DNA of 64,000 bases from Chloroflexaceae bacterium (lineage in GTDB: Bacteria; Chloroflexota; Chloroflexia; Chloroflexales; Chloroflexaceae), in assembly GCA_025057155.1 (NCBI GenBank), contig JANWYD010000002.1, positions 1 to 64,000 of the forward strand. The letters run 5' to 3'. The notes under the pieces were generated by a model. It was not told the DNA's origin. It worked only from the letters and a program-made list of their open reading frames with translations, and made no database searches. Positions 15,895-24,939 of the stretch are shown one piece after another. Each line of letters starts with the position of its first letter. Positions within the stretch are counted from its first letter, which is position 1. A program made the position numbers and the translations under genes.

Positions 15895-17277
15895 ATGACC
15901 CGCCTGCGCGATCTCCCCAGCGTTGATCGGCTCATCCTCGCCGCGCGCGCCGAACTGGGCGACGCGGCGCCACAGTCTCTGTTGCGTGAGGCTGCGCGCG
16001 CTGAACTTGACGCCGCTCGCCGTGTCCTCCAGCACGGCGAGGCGCCCGATCCGGAGACCCTGTCCCTCGACGCCCTGGTCCGCAGGGTGCGCGCCCGCAT
16101 CGAACAGTGGCTCGCGCCGAGCCTGCGCCCGGTGATCAACGCCACCGGCGTGATTATCCAGACCAACCTGGGCCGGGCGCCCCTCAGCGCCGAGGCTCTG
16201 GCGGCCATGGCGGCGGTAGGAACGGGCTACTCGAACCTGGAGTACGACCTGGAGCGGGGCGAGCGGGGCAGCCGCAATGTACACCTGGAGCGGCTGTTAA
16301 CCCGGCTCAGCGGCGCCGAGGCGGCCATGGCGGTGAACAACAACGCCGCCGCGGTCTATCTGGCGCTGATCGGCCTGGCTGCCGGGCGGGAAGTGATCGT
16401 CTCCCGTGGTCAGGCAGTGGAGATCGGCGGTGGGTTTCGCATTCCCGATGTGCTGCGACAGAGCGGCGCCGTGCTGGTCGAGGTCGGCGCCACGAACCGC
16501 ACCTATGCCCGCGACTACGCCGACGCGATCACCGAACGGACGGCGCTGCTGCTGCGCGTTCACAGCAGCAACTTCCGGATGATCGGCTTCGTGCACGAAC
16601 CGACGCTGGCCGAACTGGCGGAGGTGGGTCGCGCGCACGGCGTGCCGCTGCTCGATGATCTGGGGAGTGGCACGTTCCTGCCCACCACACCCTATGGGCT
16701 GGCGCCAGAACCGACGGTGCAGGAAAGTGTGGCTGCCGGAGCGGATCTGGTGACCTTCAGCGGGGATAAACTGCTTGGGGGGCCGCAGGCCGGCCTGATG
16801 GCGGGCCGGCGCGAGTTGATCGAGCGGCTGCGCCGGCATCCCCTGGCCCGCGCCCTGCGAGTAGATAAGACCACCATCGCCGGTCTGGAGGCGACCCTGC
16901 GGAGCTACCTGCGGGGTCGTGCGACCGAGGAGATCCCGGTGTGGCGCATGATCGCCGCGCCCCTGGAGATGCTCAGGGCGCGCGCCACAGCCGTAGCGGC
17001 GGCGCTGAGCGCGGCTGGTCTCCGGGCCGAGGTTGTCGCCTGCCAGAGCGCCGTGGGGGGCGGTTCGCTGCCCGGCGAAACCCTGCCCAGCGCCGGAGTG
17101 GCGGTGGCGCCGGGGGCGACAGGCGCCGAGCGTTGCGCGGCGCGCCTGCGTCTGGGCGCGCCTGCTATCGTGGCGCGCATTGTTGATGAACGGCTGCTCT
17201 TCGACCTTCGCACCGTCCTCGCCGAAGACGAGCCGGCGCTCGTCCGGCGGGTGATTGAGGCCGTGGGTGAGGGGTAG
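15895..17277 (+). CDS. selA: L-seryl-tRNA(Sec) selenium transferase
   Basis: A 460-residue PLP enzyme that converts Ser-tRNA(Sec) to Sec-tRNA(Sec) with selenophosphate. Family segments are LPSVDRLI at the N-terminus, PVINATGVIIQTNLGRAPLS (about 80-99), SNLEYDLERGERGSRNVH, LLDDLGSGTFLP, and the PLP lysine in TFSGDKLLGGPQAG (about 285-298). The length is full. Its presence predicts selB, selC (tRNA-Sec), selD and at least one selenoprotein elsewhere in the genome; none is in this window. It follows the GlmU-like gene by 9 bases, so it is probably cotranscribed. Confidence 0.95.
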   Translation: MTRLRDLPSVDRLILAARAELGDAAPQSLLREAARAELDAARRVLQHGEAPDPETLSLDALVRRVRARIEQWLAPSLRPVINATGVIIQTNLGRAPLSAEALAAMAAVGTGYSNLEYDLERGERGSRNVHLERLLTRLSGAEAAMAVNNNAAAVYLALIGLAAGREVIVSRGQAVEIGGGFRIPDVLRQSGAVLVEVGATNRTYARDYADAITERTALLLRVHSSNFRMIGFVHEPTLAELAEVGRAHGVPLLDDLGSGTFLPTTPYGLAPEPTVQESVAAGADLVTFSGDKLLGGPQAGLMAGRRELIERLRRHPLARALRVDKTTIAGLEATLRSYLRGRATEEIPVWRMIAAPLEMLRARATAVAAALSAAGLRAEVVACQSAVGGGSLPGETLPSAGVAVAPGATGAERCAARLRLGAPAIVARIVDERLLFDLRTVLAEDEPALVRRVIEAVGEG

Positions 17278-17400
17278 AGGGATGGGGGTGTGGAGGTGTG
17301 GAGGTGTGGGGGAGCGGAAGAACATTTCTACATCTCCACACCTCCACATCTCCACACCTCTACATCTCCACACCTCCACATCTCCACACCTCAACGGACA
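17278..17400. repeat. Low-complexity GGTGTGGA array with inverted arms
   Basis: Left arm: GGTGTGGAGGTGTGGAGG units; right arm: many CCACATCTCCACACCTC units. The arms are complementary and could form a long hairpin in RNA between selA and the MocA-like gene. A second such array is at 41118-41232. Confidence 0.8.
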
Positions 17401-17413
17401 GCGGAGCCAGTCC

Positions 17414-18013
17414 ATGATCGTACACGGCATCCTGCTGGCCGCGGGGCGCTCGGCGCGCATGGGGCGGCCAAAGCAACTGCTGCTCTGGCAGGGGCGCCCG
17501 CTGGTGCGCCACGTGGCCGAGGTGGCCCTGGCAAGCCGCCTGGCGGAGCTGGTCGTGGTGCTGGGAGCCTACGCCGAGGAGGTGGCCGGCGCGCTGGAGG
17601 ATCTGAACGGCGCGGTGCGGCGAGTGCGGTGCGTGGAGTATGCCCGCGGGCAGGCGACTTCGCTGCGTTGCGGCCTGGAGGCCCTGCCGTCCGGCGTCAG
17701 CGCCGTGGTAGTGTTGCTGGTTGATCAGCCTCGCGTTACACCGGAGTTGATTAACCGCCTGATCGCCGCCTTCGAGGCCGCGCCGGAGGCCGTGGCGGTG
17801 GCGCCGCGTTACCGGGGTCAGCGAGGCACGCCGACGCTTCTGGCGGAGCGTCTGTTCGCCGACGTGCGCGCCCTGGAGGGTGACCTGGGGGCGCGCCCGG
17901 TCCTGGCGCGCTATGCCGACGCGGTGCGCTGGCTCGATCTGGACGATCCCGCTGTCGTCGAAGATATGGACACGCCTGAGGATTATGAGCATCTCGTGAG
18001 AGAAGCTCAGTAG
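17414..18013 (+). CDS. MocA/MobA-like NTP transferase
   Basis: A 199-residue nucleotidyltransferase. The nucleotide loop GILLAAGRSARMGRPKQLL (5-23) is diagnostic for the MobA-like family, and LLVDQPRVTPELI near 100 holds the metal-binding DQP. Lys at PKQ and a C-terminal DDPAVVEDMDTPEDYE agree with molybdenum cofactor cytidylyltransferase (MocA) more than with MobA (which has Leu-x-GG-x-S-x-R-M-G). It would activate molybdopterin with CTP for xanthine-dehydrogenase-type enzymes. It follows selA. Its TAG stop is the first three bases of a MITE-like insertion (18011), and without the insertion the frame would run about 30 codons further, so the C-terminus may be trimmed. Confidence 0.85.
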   Translation: MIVHGILLAAGRSARMGRPKQLLLWQGRPLVRHVAEVALASRLAELVVVLGAYAEEVAGALEDLNGAVRRVRCVEYARGQATSLRCGLEALPSGVSAVVVLLVDQPRVTPELINRLIAAFEAAPEAVAVAPRYRGQRGTPTLLAERLFADVRALEGDLGARPVLARYADAVRWLDLDDPAVVEDMDTPEDYEHLVREAQ

Positions 18014-18151
18014 TCTGTAAACAAAGTCTTTTGCTAAATCCCCACCCCTTCCCAACCCTCCCCCTCCGGGGGAGGGAGTCCTGCTCCTCCCCTCCAACAA
18101 GGGGAGGTTGGGAGGGGGCCGAAATCCCAGGAAACTTAACTTTACAGACTA
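18011..18151. mobile_element. MITE-like element, family 1, copy 1
   Basis: 141 bp with terminal inverted repeats TAGTCTGTAAA / TTTACAGACTA and a 5-bp target duplication CTCAG (18006-18010 and 18152-18156). The inside is a C-rich then G-rich palindrome (CCCTCCCCCTCCGGGGGAGG core). No coding capacity. It supplies the stop codon of the MocA-like gene. Confidence 0.85.
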
Positions 18152-18224
18152 CTCAGCAGACCCTGGCGCGGCCCGGACGCATCGGGCGATTCTGGATCGC
18201 CGTAGCCGGTTATGTTCAGATAAA

Positions 18225-18257
18225 GATCATCGGGAGGGCTATGCCCTCCCGATGATC
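18225..18257 (-). terminator. Terminator of the ferredoxin gene
   Basis: GATCATCGGGAGGGC-TAT-GCCCTCCCGATGATC, a perfect 15-bp hairpin 19 bases after the ferredoxin stop, followed on the minus strand by TTTATCTG. Confidence 0.75.
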
Positions 18258-18276
18258 GTTTACGGCAGGTAAGCAC

Positions 18277-18513
18277 TCAGGCGCCAAAGAAGTTGCGGTT
18301 CTTCTCGATATAGCTCTTCCACTGCTCCGGGACCGAGTCATCAGGGAAGATCGCCTCGACGGGGCACTCAGGCTCGCATGCGCCGCAGTCAATGCACTCG
18401 TCGGGGTTGATGTAGTACTGATCCTCGCCCTCGTAGATGCAGTCCACCGGGCAGACAGCCACACACGACGCGTCTTTCGTTCCGATACACGGCTCAGCGA
18501 TGATGTACGCCAC
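18277..18513 (-). CDS. 7Fe/8Fe-type ferredoxin (3Fe-4S/4Fe-4S)
   Basis: A 78-residue soluble electron carrier. The order of cysteines ([18 protein letters not shown] at the N-terminus, then [17 protein letters not shown]) is that of FdxA-type ferredoxins: the wide spacing after the first Cys marks the [3Fe-4S] site, the CxxCxxC group the [4Fe-4S] site. The GTG at 18513 is chosen because GGAGG lies 8-10 bases before it and the family starts M/V-A-Y-I-I. Partners could be the FprA-type reductase at 45997 (inference). It is downstream of, and codirectional with, the Crp/Fnr gene, 192 bases apart. Confidence 0.93.
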   Translation of the reverse strand: MAYIIAEPCIGTKDASCVAVCPVDCIYEGEDQYYINPDECIDCGACEPECPVEAIFPDDSVPEQWKSYIEKNRNFFGA

Positions 18514-18705
18514 GGCTCTACTCCTCCAGGAACAGTATACGGTAACGCCACTCGGCGTTCCGTGATGGTTGTTCAGATACAGATTACTAAGTTCGGTCAC
18601 GGCGATCTACGACTAAAGTCTCATTGCAGTTCCTGGGAGAGCGAGGGTTTGTCCTGCGAGAGCAACCTGGCAGGGGGCCGGGTAAGGGCAACCTGGAAGG
18701 TCGCC

Positions 18706-19368
18706 CTACTCTTCGACGACGCGGGCCAGGCCCGCCGGGTCGAGCACGATGACGCGGCCACGCTCAAGGCGCACCAGGCCCTCCTCGGCCAGGCGGCGCA
18801 GCGCCCGCCCGACGATCTCGCGGACGGTGCCGGTGCGTTCGGCGAGTTCCTGGTGGGTCAGTTCGGCGGCGCCCTCGCCGGCCTCGGCCAGCAGCAGCCG
18901 GGCCAGGCGGGCGCGCACCGAGCGGAAGGCCAGATCCTCGACCAGGGTCACCAGCTCGCGCAACTGCCCGGCCATGGCGCTCAGGGCCGCCAGCGCCAGG
19001 TCGGGATGGCGCCGGATGAGGGCCAGCAGATCCTCGCGGGGCAGGAGCAGGCAGACCACAGGACTCATCGCTCTGGCCGTAGTGGGGTTAGGGCCGCCGT
19101 CGAAGAGCGGCACGGGGTTGAAGTGCTCGCCGGGGCCGACCATGGCCAGCACCTGTTCGCGACCGTCGGGCGCAGTGCGGGAGAGGCGCACGCGGCCGCG
19201 CAGCACCATGAACAGGCCGGGCGCCGGTTCGCCTTCCAGCATAATGTGCTGCCCCGGACGGAAGCTGCAGCGACGAACCCGGCGCGCCGTATCGGCAAGG
19301 GTCGGGCCGTCCAGGCTGGCAAACAGGGCAATGGCACGCAGATCGTCAATCGTCACCATACTGCTCAT
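18706..19368 (-). CDS. Crp/Fnr-family transcription regulator
   Basis: A 220-residue one-component regulator. The cyclic-nucleotide-binding fold covers about 8-120 (FRPGQHIMLEGEPAPGLFMV, RGRVRLSRTAPDGREQVLAM), a dimer helix about 125-150, and the winged helix-turn-helix is ELTHQELAERTGTVREIVGR followed by ALRRLAEEG. It has no FNR-type cysteine set, so an iron-sulfur sensor is unlikely; the phosphate-binding RS of cAMP-type Crp is not obvious either, so the effector is unknown. The ATG at 19368 is chosen; 19359 and 19416 are alternatives. It is divergent from the flavoprotein/prp genes, which suggests it may control them (inference). Confidence 0.88.
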   Translation of the reverse strand: MSSMVTIDDLRAIALFASLDGPTLADTARRVRRCSFRPGQHIMLEGEPAPGLFMVLRGRVRLSRTAPDGREQVLAMVGPGEHFNPVPLFDGGPNPTTARAMSPVVCLLLPREDLLALIRRHPDLALAALSAMAGQLRELVTLVEDLAFRSVRARLARLLLAEAGEGAAELTHQELAERTGTVREIVGRALRRLAEEGLVRLERGRVIVLDPAGLARVVEE

Positions 19369-19409
19369 GATACACGAGAAACCCGGCGAGCCGGCGCGAT
19401 GCGCGTTCA

Positions 19410-19482
19410 GGCTCACCGCGGAGCGCGCGGAGGAGTCTTTTGAGATGCTCTGCGCCCCTCGGCGCTCTCTGCGGTGAGTATG
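19410..19482. repeat. Short relative of the GCAGAGGGCG repeat family
   Basis: CTCACCGCGGAGCGCGCGGAGG...CTCTGCGGTGAG forms an imperfect inverted repeat like the ends of the 9575 and 45870 repeats. Confidence 0.45.
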
Positions 19483-19581
19483 TGTTTGGTGGATGTGCAG
19501 CGCTATCCCGGCGAAGCGCCCCCCCGCGCCAGAACCTGCCCGGATGGATGGGCCACACAGAGCGGCCAGGGTCTAAAATAC

Positions 19582-19612
19582 GACATGTAAATCGTGATAC
19601 ATTTCTCATACT
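19582..19612 (+). promoter_or_regulatory. Putative operator upstream of the flavoprotein gene
   Basis: ATGTAAATCGTGATACATTT followed by CTCATACTACG matches the region before prpB (AATCGTGATATATTTTTCGTATA) over about 20 positions. The shared core is ATCGTGATAYATTTYTCRTA. It lies just before the Shine-Dalgarno sequence, so a bound protein would block transcription or initiation. The regulator is unknown. Confidence 0.5.
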
Positions 19613-19626
19613 ACGAAGGAGACAGG

Positions 19627-21129
19627 GTGCGAGGCATGTACGAAGTGATCGTGATCGGCGGCGGACCCAGCGGGGTAACCGCCGCGCTCCGGGCGCGCGA
19701 GCTGGGCGCCACTGTAGCGTTGATTGAACGTGACCGGCTTGGCGGCATTTGTCTTAATGATGCTGTGGTACCTACCCGCGTGCTGGCGCGGGCGGCGCGC
19801 CTGGCACGGGACGCCGGGCAGTTCCCGTCGTATGGACTGACGGGGGCGGCGCCGGCGCTTGATTTTCCTGGGCTTCTGGAACGGGTGCGCCAGACCATAG
19901 AGACCGTCCACTACAAGAAGCACCTTCGCGAACACCTTCGGGCGGCAGGAGTGGTGGTATTTGAGACGGCGGGCGAGGCCCGCTTTCTTGATCCATACAC
20001 GCTGGCGCTGCCCGCGGGCGAACGGCTGGAGGGGGAGCGTTTCATCATCTGTGCAGGCGGCCAGTCGCGCCGGCTTGATGTTCCCGGTAATGAGCACGCG
20101 CTCAGCTATCGCGACATCTGGACGCTGGAGCGTCTGCCGCGTTCGCTCGTGATTGTGGGCGGCGCCGCCACCGGTTGCCAGCTCGCCTCGATCTTTGCCG
20201 CCTTTGGCTGCGAGGTGACCCTCCTGGAAACCAGCCCGCGCCTGATGGGGCGCGCTGACCCGCTCATCGGCGCAGAACTGGAGCAGGCCTTCCTCCGGCG
20301 CGGCATCCAGGTAGTGTGTGGAATAACAGGCATCGAACGCATCGAACGCCGCGAAGCGGAACGTGTGGTCCATTTCACCCGTTCCGGCGCGCAGCACGCG
20401 CTCAGTTGCGACGCCGTGCTGCTGGCTGTGGGATGGGCAGGCAATATCGCGTCGCTGGGTCTGGAGGCCGCGGGCGTTGAGTGTCAGGGAGGCTACATCG
20501 TGGTGGATGACACCCTGCGCACCTCGGCGCCGCACATTTTCGCTGCGGGAGATATTACTGGCCGGGTCATGCTGGTGCAAAGCGGCAGCCACGAAGGCCG
20601 CATTGCGGCTGAGAACGCCGTGCTCGAAGCCAGACGCGCAAATTCGCTGGCCGTTGTGCCCCACGGCGGCTTTACCGATCCTGAGTATGGCTCGGTCGGG
20701 CTGAGCGAAGATCAGGCCCGCGCGCGCTACGACTGCGCAGTAGCGGTTGTGCCGTACAGCGACCTGGATCGCGCGGTGATTGACGGAGTCACGCACGGCG
20801 CCTGCAAGCTCATCGTTGCGCGCGACAGCGGGCGGCTGCTGGGGGCGCACGTGGTTGGCGTCCACGCGCTGGAAATCGTGCAGGTGGTAGCTGCTGGAAT
20901 GGCGGCGGGCATGGAGGTGTCGCAACTGGCGGATCTGGAAATAGCCTATCCCACCTACACGGCAATCGTGGGGCTGGCCGCACGCCAGTTGGTGCGCGAA
21001 CTTGGTCGCGTGGAGCTGGCGCCGTCCTGGCGGGCGCTCAGCCGGCTGCGGGCGACTGAATGGGAGCGCAGCGACACCCTTCGCAAACGCGACCGCGGCC
21101 CGCGGGGCGGGGAGGGCCCTCCGGTGTAG
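19627..21129 (+). CDS. Lpd-like flavoprotein lacking the redox cysteine pair
   Basis: A 500-residue FAD/NAD(P) oxidoreductase of the dihydrolipoamide dehydrogenase/mercuric reductase type. FAD loop VIVIGGGPSGVTAALRARE (8-26), NAD loop LVIVGGAATGCQLAS (about 175), second FAD motif HIFAAGDIT (about 305), and a C-terminal dimerisation domain. But GGTCLNxGCIPSK is GGICLNDAVVPTR, so only Cys42 remains, and the catalytic HPT..E of the interface is YPTYT. It therefore cannot be a normal disulfide reductase; a soluble transhydrogenase-like or other hydride transfer is possible. The GTG start has AAGGAG at ideal distance. It precedes prpBCD and shares an upstream motif with prpB. Confidence 0.8.
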   Translation: MRGMYEVIVIGGGPSGVTAALRARELGATVALIERDRLGGICLNDAVVPTRVLARAARLARDAGQFPSYGLTGAAPALDFPGLLERVRQTIETVHYKKHLREHLRAAGVVVFETAGEARFLDPYTLALPAGERLEGERFIICAGGQSRRLDVPGNEHALSYRDIWTLERLPRSLVIVGGAATGCQLASIFAAFGCEVTLLETSPRLMGRADPLIGAELEQAFLRRGIQVVCGITGIERIERREAERVVHFTRSGAQHALSCDAVLLAVGWAGNIASLGLEAAGVECQGGYIVVDDTLRTSAPHIFAAGDITGRVMLVQSGSHEGRIAAENAVLEARRANSLAVVPHGGFTDPEYGSVGLSEDQARARYDCAVAVVPYSDLDRAVIDGVTHGACKLIVARDSGRLLGAHVVGVHALEIVQVVAAGMAAGMEVSQLADLEIAYPTYTAIVGLAARQLVRELGRVELAPSWRALSRLRATEWERSDTLRKRDRGPRGGEGPPV

Positions 21130-21294
21130 GGTTTTTCGAGCGAGAAGGGGTTTTCGGCATTCCGATGCACTTACGATCCTCGCCCCCCTTGCCCCCCCTC
21201 TCCCGCGAGCGGGAGAGGGGGGAGTTGGGCCTCCTAATGGCCCGGATGGCGCATGCGACGCGAAGATGCGCCCGAAAGCTCCCTACCTGTGAGA
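21118..21294. repeat. Inverted-repeat element, family 2, copy 1
   Basis: Starts GGTGTAGGGTTTTTCGAGCG and ends CTCCCTACCTGTGAG. The inside (GAAGGGGTTTTCGGCATTCC, then the CCCCCTCTCCC/GGGAGAGGGGGG palindrome and CCGGATGGCGCATG) matches 52886-53057 closely. The stop codon of the flavoprotein gene (21127-21129) is inside the left end. Confidence 0.75.
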
Positions 21295-21366
21295 GTGGCG
21301 AGGCGTGCAGCGCCATGGGCGCGCCCGCCCCCTTCAAACGGGTAGGCGCGAAACTACTCGTCCGGC

Positions 21367-21406
21367 GATATACGAAAAATTAATCGTGATATATTTTTCG
21401 TATATC
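21367..21406. promoter_or_regulatory. Perfect 14-bp palindrome before prpB, putative operator
   Basis: GATATACGAAAAAT, 12 bases, ATTTTTCGTATATC, ending 22 bases before the prpB start. Arms are fully complementary. The right half plus the spacer is what is shared with the region before the flavoprotein gene. Confidence 0.65.
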
Positions 21407-21428
21407 AGGAGTTCAGGGAGGACCAGCA

Positions 21429-22319
21429 ATGAAACATCACGGCGCCCCTGGCGAGCATTTCCGCGCGGCAATGGCAGCCGAGCGCCCCCTCCAGATTGTC
21501 GGGGTCATCAATGCTTACAGCGCCCTGCTTGCGGCCCGGGCCGGCTTTCGCGCCCTCTACCTCTCGGGGGCGGGGGTGGCGAATGCGTGCTTCGGCTTGC
21601 CCGATCTGGCGCTGACAACCCTCTCCGAGGTGACGGAAGAGACCCGGCGGATTACGGCAGCCTGCCCGCTTCCGTTGCTGGTGGATATTGACACGGGTTG
21701 GGGCGGCGCCCTGATGATTGCACGGACCACGCGGGAGTTGATCCGGGCTGGCGCCGCAGCGATCCAGATCGAAGATCAGATCCAGGCCAAGCGCTGCGGC
21801 CATCGCCCCAACAAGGCGGTCGTCTCGACGAGGGAGATGGTCGATCGGCTCAAAGCCGTCCTCGATGCGCGCTCCGAGAGTGGTCTGGTCGTGGTGGCCC
21901 GCACCGACGCGGTTGCCGTCGAGGGGCTCGACGCCGCGGTCGAGCGCGCCTGCGCCTACGCCGAGGCAGGCGCCGATGTCATCTTCGCCGAGGCAGTAAC
22001 CTCGCTCGATGACTATCGTCGTTTCGCTACGACCGTGCCCGTGCCCATTCTGGCCAACCTGACCGAGTTCGGTATGACCCCCCTGTTCACCACCGCAGAG
22101 CTGGCGGAGGCGGGTGTTGGCCTCGCCCTCTACCCCCTTTCGGCCTTCCGCGCGATGAGCGCGGCGGCCATGCGCGTCTACGAGAGCATTCGTCGCGAAG
22201 GCACGCAACGGAGCGTCCTGGACGGCATGCAGTCCCGCGCCGAACTCTACGAGGTGCTCGGGTACCACGCCTACGAACAGCAACTTGACCGTCTGTATGC
22301 GAAGGAGGATGGCTCGTGA
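21429..22319 (+). CDS. prpB: 2-methylisocitrate lyase
   Basis: A 296-residue TIM-barrel lyase that splits 2-methylisocitrate into pyruvate and succinate, the last step of propionate oxidation. The catalytic loop is [12 protein letters not shown] (about 119-130) with Cys in KRCGH; Mg ligands are in [10 protein letters not shown] and IQIEDQ; VVARTDA and [12 protein letters not shown] follow. Length is right for PrpB and too short for isocitrate lyase. GGGAGG precedes the ATG. Its stop overlaps prpC (GTGA). The operon lies behind the 14-bp palindrome. Confidence 0.92.
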   Translation: MKHHGAPGEHFRAAMAAERPLQIVGVINAYSALLAARAGFRALYLSGAGVANACFGLPDLALTTLSEVTEETRRITAACPLPLLVDIDTGWGGALMIARTTRELIRAGAAAIQIEDQIQAKRCGHRPNKAVVSTREMVDRLKAVLDARSESGLVVVARTDAVAVEGLDAAVERACAYAEAGADVIFAEAVTSLDDYRRFATTVPVPILANLTEFGMTPLFTTAELAEAGVGLALYPLSAFRAMSAAAMRVYESIRREGTQRSVLDGMQSRAELYEVLGYHAYEQQLDRLYAKEDGS

Positions 22320-23440
22320 CCACTGCGAAGAGCACTGCCGGTCTGGCCGGCGTCATTGCCGGAGAAACCGCCATTTGCACCGTTGGCCAGAGCGGAGTTG
22401 GCCTGACCTATCGCGGCTATGATATTGCCGACCTTGCCGCCAATGCAACTTTTGAGGAGGTGGCCTATCTGCTGATCTACGGTCACCTGCCTAACCAGAA
22501 GGAACTGACCCGCTACATGCGCCAGATGAAGAAGCTGCGCGATCTGCCCGCCGCGGTCAAGGCGGTGCTGGAGCAGATTCCGAGCAGCGTGAACCCGATG
22601 GACGTGTTGCGCACAGGTTGCTCGATGCTCGGCGCGCTGGAGGCCGAGAACCGCTTTCACACGCCGCAGCAGGCCGCCGACCGGTTAATTGCGACGTTCC
22701 CGGCGATGATCTGCTACTGGTACCACTATGCCAACAATGGCAAACGGATTGACACCTCCACCGACGAGGAGAGTCTGGCTGGTCATTTTCTGGCGATGCT
22801 GCATCGCGAGAAGCCTGAGGAAGTCTTCCGCAAGGCGCTGGATGTGTCGCTCATTCTCTATGCCGAGCACGAGTTCAACGCCTCAACCTTCGTGGGGCGC
22901 ACGGTGGTCTCAACGCGCGCCGATCTGCACTCGGCCATCACGGCGGCGATCGGGGCCTTGAAGGGCCCGCTGCACGGCGGCGCGAACGAGGCGGCGATGA
23001 TGCTGATCCAGCGCTTCAGCAACCCTGATGAGGCCGAGGCCGGGGTCATGGACATGTTAAAGCGCAAAGAGTTAATTATGGGCTTCGGCCATCGCGTCTA
23101 TAAGAAGTCTGACCCGCGCTCCGACATTATCAAGCCCTGGGCGGAACGGCTGAGCGCCCTGGTGGGCGAGCCGATGCTCTACGCGGTCGCCGAGCGCATC
23201 GAGGCGGTGATGCGGCGCGAACGCTCGCTCTTCCCCAACCTCGACTTTTACTCAGCCGTGGTCTACCACTGCTGTGGCATCCCCACCGAGCTGTTCACGC
23301 CGATCTTCGTTGTCTCGCGCACGGCGGGCTGGGCTGCGCACGCCTTTGAGCAGCGCCAGAATAACAAGCTCATCCGCCCCAGCGCCGAGTATATCGGCCC
23401 GGCGCCGCAGCCGTTCTTGCCGTTGAGTGACCGGCCGTAA
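22316..23440 (+). CDS. prpC: 2-methylcitrate synthase
   Basis: A 374-residue citrate-synthase-family enzyme that condenses propionyl-CoA with oxaloacetate. [19 protein letters not shown] and [12 protein letters not shown] are the N-terminal family marks. Catalytic residues fall in [12 protein letters not shown] (His), [14 protein letters not shown] (His) and FYSAVVYH (Asp in the preceding LD). The short length and HGGANEA are those of PrpC/gram-positive-type citrate synthase. Function as methylcitrate synthase is taken mainly from its place between prpB and prpD; it may also use acetyl-CoA. GTG start overlaps prpB by 4 bases. Confidence 0.92.
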   Translation: MTTAKSTAGLAGVIAGETAICTVGQSGVGLTYRGYDIADLAANATFEEVAYLLIYGHLPNQKELTRYMRQMKKLRDLPAAVKAVLEQIPSSVNPMDVLRTGCSMLGALEAENRFHTPQQAADRLIATFPAMICYWYHYANNGKRIDTSTDEESLAGHFLAMLHREKPEEVFRKALDVSLILYAEHEFNASTFVGRTVVSTRADLHSAITAAIGALKGPLHGGANEAAMMLIQRFSNPDEAEAGVMDMLKRKELIMGFGHRVYKKSDPRSDIIKPWAERLSALVGEPMLYAVAERIEAVMRRERSLFPNLDFYSAVVYHCCGIPTELFTPIFVVSRTAGWAAHAFEQRQNNKLIRPSAEYIGPAPQPFLPLSDRP

Positions 23441-23452
23441 AGGAGAACCGCC

Positions 23453-24898
23453 ATGGGCAGCACCTACGACCTGAATGATCGCCCCGCTCCTGATGGATTG
23501 CTCACCACCATCGCCGACTATGTTCTCAACTACGAAGTTGAGAGCATTCTTGCGGAGGACACGGCCCGTTATACCCTGCTCGACTCGATCGCCTGCGCCG
23601 TGATGGCCTTTAGCTCACCTGAGTTCACCAAGTTGCTCGGGCCGATTGTGCCCGGCACGGTGACCCCGCACGGCGCCAGGGTCATTGGCACGCCGTACCA
23701 GCTTGATCCGGTGAAGGCCGCGTTCGACAACGGGATGCTCATCCGCGCCTATGACTACAATGATACCTGGCTGGCGGCTGAATGGGGCCATCCCTCAGAT
23801 AACTACGGCGCCATCCTGGCAGTGACCGATTATCTCAGCCGGATGCGAGTGGCAAACGGGAAGCCGCCCCTGACGATGCGGTTGGTCCTGGACGCGGCCG
23901 TCAAAGCCTATGAGATCCAGGGTGTGCTGGCGTTGAACAACTCGTTCAACCGGGTGGGGCTTGACCATGTAATCCTGGTGAAGGTCGCCTCTACCGCCGT
24001 GGCGACCTGGCTCCTGGGCGGCGATCGCGACCAGATCGTGGACGCCCTCTCGAACGCCTGGATTGACGGTCATCCCCTGCGCACCTACCGCCATGCCCCC
24101 AACACCGGCTCGCGCAAGTCGTGGGCCGCTGGCGACGCCACCAGCCGCGGCGTGCGCCTGGCGTTGCTCACCCTGCAGGGCGAAATGGGCTATCCCTCGG
24201 CCCTCTCCGCGCCCCGCTGGGGGTTCCAGGACGTGCTCTTCAAGGGCCAGCCCGTCACCCTGGAGCGCCCGCTGGGCAGTTATGTGATGGAGAACATCCT
24301 CTTCAAGGTCAGTTTTCCGGCCGAGTTTCACGCCCAGACCGCGGTCGAGGCCGCGCTGCGGCTGCATCCCCTGGTGCGGGACCGGCTCGACCAGATCGAG
24401 CGCATCGAGTTGACCACCCACGAGGCTGCCATCCGCATTATCAGCAAGGTTGGCCCCCTGCACAACTACGCCGATCGTGACCACTGCCTCCAGTACATGG
24501 TCGCGGTGCCGCTGATCTTCGGACGGCTAACGGCGGATGATTACACCGACGCCGTGGCCGCCGATCCCCGCATTGACGCCCTTCGCGCCAGAATGGTGGT
24601 CACCGAGGATCCGCAGTGGAGCCGTGACTACCTGGATCCGGCAAAACGCTCGATTGCCAATGCCGTGCAGGTATTCTTCAAGGATGGCAGCGCGACTGAG
24701 CGGATCGCGGTGGAATACCCGATCGGGCATCGCGCCCGGCGCAGCGAAGGCATTCCGAAGCTGCAACGCAAGTTCGCCCAGGCCCTTGCCGGCCACTACT
24801 CGGCTCGGCGAGTGGATCAGATCGCCGACGTATGTCTCGACGCGCGCCGCCTGGAGCAAACCCCGGTCCACGAGTTTATGGATCTGCTGGCCTGGTAA
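23453..24898 (+). CDS. prpD: 2-methylcitrate dehydratase
   Basis: A 481-residue MmgE/PrpD-family enzyme that dehydrates 2-methylcitrate to 2-methyl-cis-aconitate without an iron-sulfur cluster. Family segments include [54 protein letters not shown] followed by [15 protein letters not shown], and [15 protein letters not shown]. It starts 12 bases after prpC. The hydratase that would return the product to methylisocitrate (an aconitase) is not in the window. Confidence 0.92.
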   Translation: MGSTYDLNDRPAPDGLLTTIADYVLNYEVESILAEDTARYTLLDSIACAVMAFSSPEFTKLLGPIVPGTVTPHGARVIGTPYQLDPVKAAFDNGMLIRAYDYNDTWLAAEWGHPSDNYGAILAVTDYLSRMRVANGKPPLTMRLVLDAAVKAYEIQGVLALNNSFNRVGLDHVILVKVASTAVATWLLGGDRDQIVDALSNAWIDGHPLRTYRHAPNTGSRKSWAAGDATSRGVRLALLTLQGEMGYPSALSAPRWGFQDVLFKGQPVTLERPLGSYVMENILFKVSFPAEFHAQTAVEAALRLHPLVRDRLDQIERIELTTHEAAIRIISKVGPLHNYADRDHCLQYMVAVPLIFGRLTADDYTDAVAADPRIDALRARMVVTEDPQWSRDYLDPAKRSIANAVQVFFKDGSATERIAVEYPIGHRARRSEGIPKLQRKFAQALAGHYSARRVDQIADVCLDARRLEQTPVHEFMDLLAW

Positions 24899-24939
24899 TG
24901 CTTCCCCGGCGCCAGGCGCCTTTGCCACAACCAGACCTC

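Noticed and set aside
14902-16284. 460-codon antisense frame across the GlmU-like and selA genes
   Set aside because: It crosses two firm genes and carries no recognisable domain.
17290-17400. Short regular repeats that might suggest a CRISPR array
   Set aside because: Units are contiguous, without unique spacers, and arms are inverted; it is a low-complexity array. No cas genes in the window.
18014-18255. Plus-strand frame through the MITE towards 18255 as a separate gene
   Set aside because: It consists of MITE sequence and the ferredoxin terminator; it only matters as the possible former C-terminus of the MocA-like protein.
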